Shown: in pieces, positions 9,050-15,994 of the stretch | How positions within the stretch are numbered: the stretch's first letter is position 1 | Layout: each line of letters begins with the position of its first letter | DNA from: Candidatus Uabimicrobium amorphum | GTDB taxonomy: Bacteria; Planctomycetota; Uabimicrobiia; Uabimicrobiales; Uabimicrobiaceae | Assembly: GCF_009002475.1 (NCBI RefSeq) | Contig: NZ_AP019860.1 | Location: 7,702,501 to 7,766,500 of the forward strand | Reading direction: 5' to 3' | Length of the DNA stretch: 64,000 bases | Program-made: the position numbers and the translations under genes | Notes under the pieces: model-generated | Told to the model about the DNA's origin: nothing | The model's input: the letters and a program-made list of their open reading frames with translations, nothing else | Database searches by the model: none

Positions 9050-9730
9050 TTAGCCAGAATCCCTATATCTACCTGCGTTTATCCTTAACCCCACAACATG
9101 AGCTATGGTAATTGCTAAATACATTTGTCCCAAAATCGCTTCCAGACAAGAGAGCATTTTTGCAAAAGGAGATAACGGTACAATATCTCCGTAACCTAAA
9201 GTTGTTAAAGTTACAAAACTATAGTATAGCCACACTGAAAATTGATGCAAAAGAGGCTCTTCTTTAAAGGAAAAATATAAAGAATTTAAGTGGTGCATAG
9301 TCGCGTAGATAAACCCAAATATTAGTCCTATCATTAAATAAACTGATATTGCTGCTGCTAGTGTTTCAATATCAGTTTTGTTTTTCTGTGAAAGCAGCAC
9401 AAAAATATTCATTGTAACAACAATGAGTAATATAAAACTTAATGTATTACTTGTTATAACTAACAAATTCGATGGAAAGATATAAAGTAAGCTACGGATC
9501 AATAATACGGAAAACGTTGCTAGCAAGGCGAGTACAAAAGTTTTTTCGGTGACAAAAAATAAACTTACAATTAATAAGATTGAAATACTAGCATCAATAC
9601 CAATACAACCTATAAAATCTGGCCGTGAGAGAGGGGCTATTACGAATATGAGAATAAAAAGGCAAAATAGAACAAGAATGAACCTTTGTTTCTTGATAAT
9701 TTTATAACTAGAAATTATTGAGTTTTTCAT
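9050..9730 (-). CDS. Potassium channel-like membrane protein
   Basis: This 226-residue protein has several hydrophobic helices and ends with the two-helix pore of the ion-channel family. The selectivity-filter sequence TTLGYGDIVP lies near residue 180. A longer version starting at 9781 would overlap the methyltransferase gene; the ATG at 9730 starts 13 bases after that gene's stop and is preferred. It is the last gene of the kinase-methyltransferase-channel operon. K+ conduction follows from the GYG filter. Why a channel is co-transcribed with a metal-type two-component kinase is not clear. Confidence 0.8.
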   Translation of the reverse strand: MKNSIISSYKIIKKQRFILVLFCLFILIFVIAPLSRPDFIGCIGIDASISILLIVSLFFVTEKTFVLALLATFSVLLIRSLLYIFPSNLLVITSNTLSFILLIVVTMNIFVLLSQKNKTDIETLAAAISVYLMIGLIFGFIYATMHHLNSLYFSFKEEPLLHQFSVWLYYSFVTLTTLGYGDIVPLSPFAKMLSCLEAILGQMYLAITIAHVVGLRINAGRYRDSG

Positions 9731-9743
9731 CTCTATCTCAAAA

Positions 9744-10391
9744 CTATGTTTTGACTCCTTTATAAAGTGAAAGCGTACCATAAACGGTCCGATATTTCTT
9801 TACTTCTTTTACTTCTTGGAAATCTGCTTCAGAAAGAAAACAAAGTAGTTGTCCCTTTACATTATCAGTTGTGGTTTTAAAGCCGTCTAACATTTGAATA
9901 AGAAGAAATGCTGTTCTCATAATAGGATCTTGTGCTTTTCCCCAATCTGCAATATGCACCTCTCCACCTGGTTTAAGGATTCGGAATATTTCTTTTAAAG
10001 TTTTTTTCTTGTTATCTGTTGTTAAATGATGGAATAACAAGCTAGAAATTGCTCTGTCAAAAGAATTATCCGAATAAGGTAAGGCGTAGCACATTCCTCT
10101 GTCAAATTGAATATTAGTTGACATAGATTTCCTTTTTGCAATTTCTAAAATAGTGCTATCACCATCTATACCAAATATTTGACTTTGAGGATGCATTTGC
10201 TTTGTTAGAAGTGTTAGTGTTCCGGTTCCACAACCAATGTCTAGTATTTGATGTTGTTCTCTTATGTTTGCCTGGCGAACTAAAGCACTTTTAAATGTAG
10301 ATTCTCGCAGTGTCCAGCGTAGTAAAAAATCATACAGTGGTGTTAAAAAGTTATATTTTAAAGCTGGGATATATTCTTCGGAGTTTTTCAA
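9744..10391 (-). CDS. Class I SAM-dependent methyltransferase
   Basis: This 215-residue protein has motif I ILDIGCGTGTLTLL near residue 50, an acidic residue in GIDGDSTIL, and ILKPGGEVHIADWG (motif IV/post region). This is the methyltransferase 11 / UbiE-like type. The start is TTG, supported by GAGGAG about nine bases upstream, and overlaps the kinase stop as TTGA, so translation is coupled. The substrate cannot be told; arsenite methyltransferases share the fold but their conserved cysteines are absent. Confidence 0.82.
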   Translation of the reverse strand: MKNSEEYIPALKYNFLTPLYDFLLRWTLRESTFKSALVRQANIREQHQILDIGCGTGTLTLLTKQMHPQSQIFGIDGDSTILEIAKRKSMSTNIQFDRGMCYALPYSDNSFDRAISSLLFHHLTTDNKKKTLKEIFRILKPGGEVHIADWGKAQDPIMRTAFLLIQMLDGFKTTTDNVKGQLLCFLSEADFQEVKEVKKYRTVYGTLSLYKGVKT

Positions 10392-12211
10392 AATGTATTC
10401 TCCTCTTTGTTTATAGGAAGAGCTATTCTAACTGTTGTTCCTTCGCCTCTACTACTTTCTATTTTTATCGTTCCACTATGTAACTCTACAATTTTTTTGA
10501 CGTGGCTCAAACCAAGTCCAGTACCTTTTTCACGAGTTGTAAAGAAAGGTTCAAAAACTTCTTCTATGTATTCCGAAGATATTCCCTCTCCTTGATCAAT
10601 TACTTCAATAATAGTTTTTGATTCTTCTTTGTTATAAAAAGCTTCTATGGTAATTCTCTGTTTGGGTCTTGATGCTTGGATCGCGTTTAAAATAATGTTA
10701 GACAAGACTTGCTTAAAACGTCTTTTGTCTATAGAAATCTTTACTGGAACTACGTTACAACAAATTTCTATTTCTTTTTCAGATATATTTCCTGATATGC
10801 TTTGTAAAGATTCTTTTATGATATGATCGATATCTGTAACAACTTGTTCTAACTTTATTGGACGACTATAATCTAATAACTCAGATAACACATTTTCAAG
10901 ATGCTGCACTTCAGTTAAGGCAATATGACCATGTTCATGATATTTAGGGTCGTCTTGTAGCTTTCTAGTAAGAATTTGTAAATTCATTTTAACTGATGAT
11001 AAAGGATTCCTTATTTCATGTACAATACTTGCCGCTGTTTTTCCTATCACCGCTAAAGACTCAATTTGGTTAAGCTGATACTTGGTTCTCTCTAAGTTTT
11101 CATAAGCATTGATCAATTCTCTATGCTTTTGTTCCATTCTTTGGCGATTTTCTTGTAATTCTTCCACCATTGAATTAAAATCAAAAGCCAAAGTAGCAAC
11201 TTCATCTTGGTTTTTTGTATATCTGCTAGATACTCTTTGTTCTAAATCGCCTCCCGCGACTTTTCGGGCAACTGTGGACATTTGTAAAAGAGGCGTACTT
11301 ATTCGTTTGGACATCATGCTCGCAATAAAAAACATAAAAACTAGTGAAATGCCGGCTGTTATGAAAGAGAACTTAAGAAAAGGAAATAACTCAGACATTG
11401 CTTCTTTCCAAGACATCTCTGCAACAACAATCATGTCTAAAGAATCTATGGAGTTGTAAGCGCCTATTTTTTTGTAATGACTGGGATATGTACCTACTTT
11501 TTTTTCCTTTATAAGTTCTAAAATATTCTTGCTTGTAGTTATTGTTTTTTGTTTCTTAGGCACGATCAATTCACCATTTTTATTGATAAGGATTATATTT
11601 CCAGATTTTCCAAGCCATGATTTTTCAGAAAGAAACTTATTAATGGACTCTTGCAGATTGAGATGAACCCATAAAATTTGAGATTTTTGTCCATCAGGTT
11701 CTTGAATCCAATATGCTATTTGAATTTGAGGAATACCTTTGTCGCTAAAAAAAATGGGACTAAAAACAGATGATTTACTTTTCAAAGCCGCTTTAAACTC
11801 TGTAGGCAACGAAAAGTTTTTTGTATATTTTTTCTTTCCTTCTTGGAGTATTACATTACCTGATATATCAAAAATGCAAATGTTCTCATAACTAGGCATC
11901 CTTTCAATTGTGTTACGTAGTATATTGCAAACACTTTCGTTGTATCCAGCATCACAACAACATGATTGTAAACACGGAATCTCAGATAAAAATTGAATTT
12001 CTCTTTCTCTTTCTTCTAACCAATTCTTAATTTGGTTTTTTTTGGCTTCGACACAAGAAAGAAGATGTGCTTCTGCGGCATTATGAACAGCACGGTGTGC
12101 ACAATGAAACCCCTGAACCGTCATTATCACTAGAGGAACAAGGGTAGAAACTGTAAAAAGTAAAAAAAGCTTTTTGCCGATTTTACTTTTTGGTTTACGT
12201 TTTGTTATCAC
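10388..12211 (-). CDS. Membrane sensor histidine kinase with Cys-rich periplasmic sensor
   Basis: This 607-residue kinase has transmembrane helices near residues 15-35 and 278-300 around a periplasmic sensor. HAMP, a coiled segment, a HisKA box with VHEIRNPLSS near residue 400, and an HATPase domain follow (NIILNAIQAS, IDQGEGIS, TGLGLSHVKK). The sensor has a cysteine cluster (C80, C84, C85, C86, C95), which would suit soft-metal sensing; this is inference. The start is GTG with GGAG upstream. It is divergent from the NtrC-class regulator at 12288, making an NtrB/ZraS-like pair, and leads an operon with a methyltransferase and a channel. Confidence 0.9.
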   Translation of the reverse strand: MITKRKPKSKIGKKLFLLFTVSTLVPLVIMTVQGFHCAHRAVHNAAEAHLLSCVEAKKNQIKNWLEEREREIQFLSEIPCLQSCCCDAGYNESVCNILRNTIERMPSYENICIFDISGNVILQEGKKKYTKNFSLPTEFKAALKSKSSVFSPIFFSDKGIPQIQIAYWIQEPDGQKSQILWVHLNLQESINKFLSEKSWLGKSGNIILINKNGELIVPKKQKTITTSKNILELIKEKKVGTYPSHYKKIGAYNSIDSLDMIVVAEMSWKEAMSELFPFLKFSFITAGISLVFMFFIASMMSKRISTPLLQMSTVARKVAGGDLEQRVSSRYTKNQDEVATLAFDFNSMVEELQENRQRMEQKHRELINAYENLERTKYQLNQIESLAVIGKTAASIVHEIRNPLSSVKMNLQILTRKLQDDPKYHEHGHIALTEVQHLENVLSELLDYSRPIKLEQVVTDIDHIIKESLQSISGNISEKEIEICCNVVPVKISIDKRRFKQVLSNIILNAIQASRPKQRITIEAFYNKEESKTIIEVIDQGEGISSEYIEEVFEPFFTTREKGTGLGLSHVKKIVELHSGTIKIESSRGEGTTVRIALPINKEENTF

Positions 12212-12223
12212 TGATTGTCTCCT

Positions 12224-12276
12224 AGTATTTGAAATACTACACTTCAGAAGTTTTGATAATTATTGCATCTGCAATA
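12224..12276. promoter_or_regulatory. Two inverted repeats in the kinase/regulator intergenic region
   Basis: The 76-bp gap between the divergent kinase and regulator genes holds AGTATTT-G-AAATACT (12224-12238) and TATTGCA-TC-TGCAATA (12261-12276), both with perfect 7-bp arms. They differ from the TGGAAA-N5-TTTCCA sites and may be operators for another factor. Confidence 0.45.
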
Positions 12277-12287
12277 TTGAGGAAATT

Positions 12288-13625
12288 ATGTTAAAGATTT
12301 TAATTTTAGATGATGAAGAAAGTATTCGTAAAACCCTTAAACTTCATTTTTCAGATAAATATCAAACAGAAACAATTGCTACAGTTAGCGAATTTGAAGA
12401 AGCGTATTCCAGATTTAATCCAGATTTATTGCTTTTAGACTTAAAACTACCAGATGGTAGTGGTTTAGATTTACTACAAAGTTTACGTAATGCTGGAGAT
12501 ACTGTTGCAACGATTATGATTACAGGGCATTCGGACATGGAAAGCCCAATATGCGCGATGCGAATGGGAGCAACTGATTATATCAAAAAACCTTTAGATA
12601 TTGATGAAATAGAAATAGCTATTACTCGTGTACAAAGTCAAATTATTCAACAAAAATCTTTGCGCGATATAGATAGCTCTAACGACTTACTTCAAAAAGG
12701 TAGAATAATAGGTCGTAGTAAAGAAATTACTAATATCCTAAAGAAGATCGGTACTGTTAGCCAGGGAAAAGTAAATGTCCTAATCACTGGGGAAAGTGGT
12801 ACAGGGAAAGAACTTGTTGCGCAAACAATTCACCTATACTCTTCACCTGAGGAACCTTTTATTGCTGTTAACTGTTCTGCGTTGTCGCCACACTTGATAG
12901 AAAGCGAGCTTTTTGGACATGAAAAGGGAGCGTTTACTCATGCCATTGAAAAGCGTATCGGTCGTTTAGAACTAGCCAAAGAGGGAACACTATTTCTCGA
13001 TGAAATCGGAGAGCTTCCTGTCGACCTGCAAGTAAAGTTACTACGAGTTATTCAAGAACAAGAATTTGAGAGCGTCGGTGGTAATAAAAAAATTCGCTTT
13101 AAAGCTCGTATACTTAGTGCAACGAATAGAAACTTACAAAACATGATGAAAGAAGGTTCTTTTCGCGAAGACCTTTATTTTCGTTTATGTACAGAAGAAA
13201 TACATATTCCCCCTTTACGTGAACGCATAGAAGATATTCCTGAGTTAGTAGAGTATCTTGTTTTAAAAACAAACCACAAATTACATAAAAAAATACAAAA
13301 AATACCTGAAAACGTTTTGCATGAACTGCAAAGTTACTCATGGCCAGGTAACATAAGAGAACTTGAAAACGTTTTAGTTCGTTCTGCTTTATTGTCTTCA
13401 AGTGAAGTACTTGTTTTACCAAAGAATTTATTTGCAGCACATGTGCCAAAATCTCAAACAAAAGAATTACTGTCTCTAGCACAAATAGAAAAGAAGCACA
13501 TCCTTAAGGTTCTACGGCATACAAGTGGTAATATAAGCCATGCCTGTGGTATTTTAGGAATTTCCCGTCCAACTTTAAGAAAAAAGATTAATGAATACCA
13601 AATAGCAATAGATCGATTAAAATAG
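12288..13625 (+). CDS. NtrC-class sigma-54 response regulator
   Basis: This 445-residue protein starts at the ATG at 12288, with TGAGGAA upstream; an earlier in-frame start would overlap the divergent kinase. The receiver domain has DDEE near residue 8 and the phosphate acceptor D51 (LLLLDLKLPDG). The AAA+ domain has GESGTGKE (Walker A), the sigma-54 contact loop in the form GAFTHA, and GTLFLDEIGELP (Walker B). A FIS-type helix-turn-helix ends the protein (ACGILGISRPTLRKK). It should bind enhancer sites and activate sigma-54 promoters, probably those at 8796, 15219 and 15458, on phosphorylation by the adjacent kinase. Confidence 0.93.
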   Translation: MLKILILDDEESIRKTLKLHFSDKYQTETIATVSEFEEAYSRFNPDLLLLDLKLPDGSGLDLLQSLRNAGDTVATIMITGHSDMESPICAMRMGATDYIKKPLDIDEIEIAITRVQSQIIQQKSLRDIDSSNDLLQKGRIIGRSKEITNILKKIGTVSQGKVNVLITGESGTGKELVAQTIHLYSSPEEPFIAVNCSALSPHLIESELFGHEKGAFTHAIEKRIGRLELAKEGTLFLDEIGELPVDLQVKLLRVIQEQEFESVGGNKKIRFKARILSATNRNLQNMMKEGSFREDLYFRLCTEEIHIPPLRERIEDIPELVEYLVLKTNHKLHKKIQKIPENVLHELQSYSWPGNIRELENVLVRSALLSSSEVLVLPKNLFAAHVPKSQTKELLSLAQIEKKHILKVLRHTSGNISHACGILGISRPTLRKKINEYQIAIDRLK

Positions 13626-13687
13626 AAGACTAGCACAATATCAATTCTTCCAAAACTATTTTAAATCTGGAGTCTACTTAAAGTGTA

Positions 13688-13720
13688 GTCGTAATCGCGT
13701 GTTATGATCCCGATTACGAC
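13688..13720. terminator. Strong stem-loop between convergent genes
   Basis: Arms GTCGTAATCG (13688-13697) and CGATTACGAC (13711-13720) are perfect and enclose a 13-base loop. The site separates the regulator gene from the convergent YHS-DUF2231 gene. No U-run follows, so it could be a non-canonical terminator or a protein-binding site. Confidence 0.45.
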
Positions 13721-13760
13721 CAGGAGCACAGTACAAACTTCTAGCATAAGTTATTAAAAC

Positions 13761-14492
13761 CTATCCATAATAATTTAGGCCGTAGATCAAAGTCCCACCA
13801 AAGTGACCAGTAGCAATAACTAACATGGAACTAATACATAGAGAGAATTTATAAATTACTTTGTACCTGTTTTCTTTTTTGCGGTGATACAACTCTGAAA
13901 AAATGCTAGTTATTATTATGAAGATACCTGTTGATGTCCCTAACCAACGATGTACTTCTAGCACTGAACCCAGCTCTCCCGGATAACTAGAGAATGTTCC
14001 AGCAAACCAGCCTAGCACAACAGTTACAACACTCATCAATGCTGCCATTAACACCATTATTCTTGCCATCTCTTGAAAAATAGACTTTTTTTTCCACCAA
14101 AATAATACTTCAAAAAACATAGCTGAGAGTATCAGTGCAATAGGAAAATGCGTACTAGGTGGATGAAATTTACTCATAAAGTGAAGAAAATTAAAGTGCT
14201 TTTGCTGACTCCCATGTTGATGGTTTTCATGTTGATGATTCCCATGTTTGGTGACTTTGTTTTTATGTATAAATTGAGGAAGGTTTTTTACATATGTATC
14301 TGGGGTCTTTAAAAATTTTTTAAGGCATCTTTTACAACATAAGTACACTTTTTTATTCTGATAATCAGTAAATATAGCTTTATCTATCTCTTCATCTGGC
14401 ATTACAGGGCACATTGAGTTTACTTCCACATCTCCATAAATTGTTAATGAAAAAGTCAATAGGAATAGCATAGCAACAGACATTCGAGACAT
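13761..14492 (-). CDS. Secreted YHS-like domain fused to DUF2231 membrane domain
   Basis: This 243-residue protein has a signal peptide and then a metal-binding YHS-like domain (SMCPVMPDEE, YLCCKRCLKKF). A His-rich linker (repeated HGNHQH/HENHQH) leads to a four-helix membrane domain with FHPPSTHFPIAL and GHFGG, typical of DUF2231. The fusion suggests that metal binding outside the cell membrane is coupled to a redox or transport role of the membrane part; DUF2231 function is not settled. AGGAG precedes the ATG, 9 bases after the stop of the triple-domain gene, so both form one operon from the sigma-54 promoter at 15219. Confidence 0.82.
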   Translation of the reverse strand: MSRMSVAMLFLLTFSLTIYGDVEVNSMCPVMPDEEIDKAIFTDYQNKKVYLCCKRCLKKFLKTPDTYVKNLPQFIHKNKVTKHGNHQHENHQHGSQQKHFNFLHFMSKFHPPSTHFPIALILSAMFFEVLFWWKKKSIFQEMARIMVLMAALMSVVTVVLGWFAGTFSSYPGELGSVLEVHRWLGTSTGIFIIITSIFSELYHRKKENRYKVIYKFSLCISSMLVIATGHFGGTLIYGLNYYG

Positions 14493-14501
14493 TATTTTCT
14501 C

Positions 14502-15173
14502 CTAATGATCGTGTTTATGATTGTGGTTGTGGCCGTTTTGTTTATGGTGCTTTTCTTTGTTTTGGTGGTTGTGTTGAATTTTTTTCATGAATTTAGATGG
14601 ATTGCGGCGAAATTTTTTAATGCATCCATCGCAACAAAATCTTATTAGATGATTAGCGTGGACAAAATCAATAGGTTCTCCCATCGCACCTCCAAGAGCT
14701 TCGTCGTCCATAACAACACAATGTGTAAGAGAATAGTGTGGTTTTTGGTGATGAATAACGATATTGTCTAGCTCTGTGATATATGACTTTGCTTTTTTCT
14801 TGAAGTCTTTAACACATCCTTTACAACACAAACGTACAAGGCGGTTTTTATGAACTATATTGATAGAGTGGTTATCCAATAATTCTCCACTTACCACACA
14901 TTTATTCATTGGGTAATGCGCTAATTGTTGTTTTATAATTTGTTCATTCATCTTATGCATGTATTTGCGCACACTTCTTTTAAATTTTTTTAGCGCTTTC
15001 ATATTAAAGAATTTGAAGTCATTTCCTTTGTAGTTGTACGAGATCGGTCTTTTTATGTGAGAAATATCTTTTCCTGTAACAATACAGTGACTAAGAGGAT
15101 AAGCATCTCCTTCTGCAAATAGACCACCAATGAGAAAAATTGCACATATAAATAGTATGTTTTTGTTCAACAT
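14502..15173 (-). CDS. Secreted protein with three YHS-like metal-binding domains
   Basis: The protein has 223 residues from the ATG at 15173. A longer frame to 15230 exists, but its start would lie inside the sigma-54 promoter. After a signal peptide there are three copies of a YHS-like unit. Each has a Ser/Lys-HC/KCVV start (LSHCIVTGKDIS, MNKCVVSGELL, LTHCVVMDDE). Two keep the C-C-x2-C-x3-F part (LCCKGCVKDF, FCCDGCIKKF), while the first lacks these cysteines and has FFNMKALKKF instead. The tail is His/Lys rich and could bind many metal ions. It is probably a periplasmic metal sponge or chaperone. Confidence 0.82.
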   Translation of the reverse strand: MLNKNILFICAIFLIGGLFAEGDAYPLSHCIVTGKDISHIKRPISYNYKGNDFKFFNMKALKKFKRSVRKYMHKMNEQIIKQQLAHYPMNKCVVSGELLDNHSINIVHKNRLVRLCCKGCVKDFKKKAKSYITELDNIVIHHQKPHYSLTHCVVMDDEALGGAMGEPIDFVHANHLIRFCCDGCIKKFRRNPSKFMKKIQHNHQNKEKHHKQNGHNHNHKHDH

Positions 15174-15218
15174 GATTATTAACCTTTCTAAAAAATTTAC
15201 GAATGTAAAACCAACATA

Positions 15219-15234
15219 CGCAATAAACATACCA
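15219..15234 (-). promoter_or_regulatory. Sigma-54 promoter of the YHS protein operon
   Basis: On the minus strand the site reads TGGTATGTTTATTGCG, with the GG and GC doublets in sigma-54 spacing and one change in each element. It lies 46 bases before the ATG at 15173 and about 85-110 bases from the paired TGGAAA sites at 15320-15360. Confidence 0.65.
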
Positions 15235-15319
15235 ATATAAAACGATTTCCATAAAGCTATATTTTAAAGTACATAGAGAGTATCGTCTATTTTTAGTGGT
15301 AGTACCTCCTCTATTAAAG

Positions 15320-15360
15320 TGGAAAGTTTCTTTTCACCACTGATGGAAAGTTTCTTTCCA
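15320..15360. promoter_or_regulatory. Shared enhancer-like pair between divergent sigma-54 promoters
   Basis: The first site (15320-15336) is TGGAAA-N5-TTTTCA with one mismatch; the second (15344-15360) is a perfect TGGAAA-N5-TTTCCA whose spacer GTTTC is identical to that at 8932. Starts are 24 bp apart. The pair is nearly midway between the minus-strand promoter at 15219 and the plus-strand promoter at 15458 and could serve both. Confidence 0.75.
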
Positions 15361-15457
15361 CTTGATTTTTATGTAAGTTTTGCCTTTAACAATAAAAAAT
15401 TTACTTTTCCTTTGAGTTTCCTGATGTTTTTGCTCTGAGACTTTTTAGCAAGAGTTA

Positions 15458-15473
15458 TGGCATAACATTTGCT
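15458..15473 (+). promoter_or_regulatory. Sigma-54 promoter of the lipoprotein-CopA operon
   Basis: TGGCATAACATTTGCT matches TGGCAC-N5-TTGCW at all key positions except one base. The transcript would start near 15484, about 40 bases before the lipoprotein ATG. The enhancer-like pair lies about 100-140 bases upstream. Confidence 0.82.
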
Positions 15474-15524
15474 TACACCAACCTTAGAGTTTTGAATACT
15501 TTAATAACTTTTAAGGACATGATT

Positions 15525-15908
15525 ATGAAAACTTTAATTATCTTACTATCTACATCCTGCATTTTTATTTTAGTTTCGTGTAATGGAGGGCAAAATAGCG
15601 GTACTACAGAAATATCAGACAACACTACAATAAACGAAGAAAACATAAGTAATGAAGTTGTAGAATGGAACAATACCCATTGTCCTGTAATGGAAGGTAA
15701 AGTAAAAGAAGATGGTGGAAGTACAATGTACCAAGGAAAATTGGTGCGTTTTTGTTGCTCTAAATGTGTTAAAAAATTCAATGATAATCCAGAGGAATAT
15801 CACGAAGCACTGATCTCATACTCATCGGGAAAAAAACCAGACAATGACTCCAAGCATGATCATTCAAACCATGAACATGGCCATGACCACTCAGGCCACG
15901 ATCACTAA
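15525..15908 (+). CDS. YHS-like metal-binding lipoprotein, copy 2
   Basis: The protein has 127 residues from the ATG at 15525, chosen because AAGGA lies seven bases upstream; an ATG two codons earlier is too close to it. It has lipobox ILVSC, a polar linker, the domain THCPVMEG ... FCCSKCVKKF nearly identical to the copy at 8356, and a tail of His/Asp repeats (HDHSNHEHGHDHSGHDH). It probably binds copper outside the cytoplasmic membrane and may receive metal from CopA, which is the next gene. Confidence 0.86.
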   Translation: MKTLIILLSTSCIFILVSCNGGQNSGTTEISDNTTINEENISNEVVEWNNTHCPVMEGKVKEDGGSTMYQGKLVRFCCSKCVKKFNDNPEEYHEALISYSSGKKPDNDSKHDHSNHEHGHDHSGHDH

Positions 15909-15994
15909 ATAGTTTAGTGTGGAAAATAAAGTCGGGGATTGGGCAATTAAAAGTTGAGTAATCTAAGAATTTTTTAGAAGGGAAAAGGCAAGAG

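Noticed and set aside
9744..10391. Arsenite methyltransferase (ArsM) assignment
   Set aside because: The conserved ArsM cysteines are absent; only the general class I fold is supported.
13688..13720. Strong intrinsic terminator with U-run
   Set aside because: The stem is strong but no T-run follows on either side, so it is listed only with low confidence.
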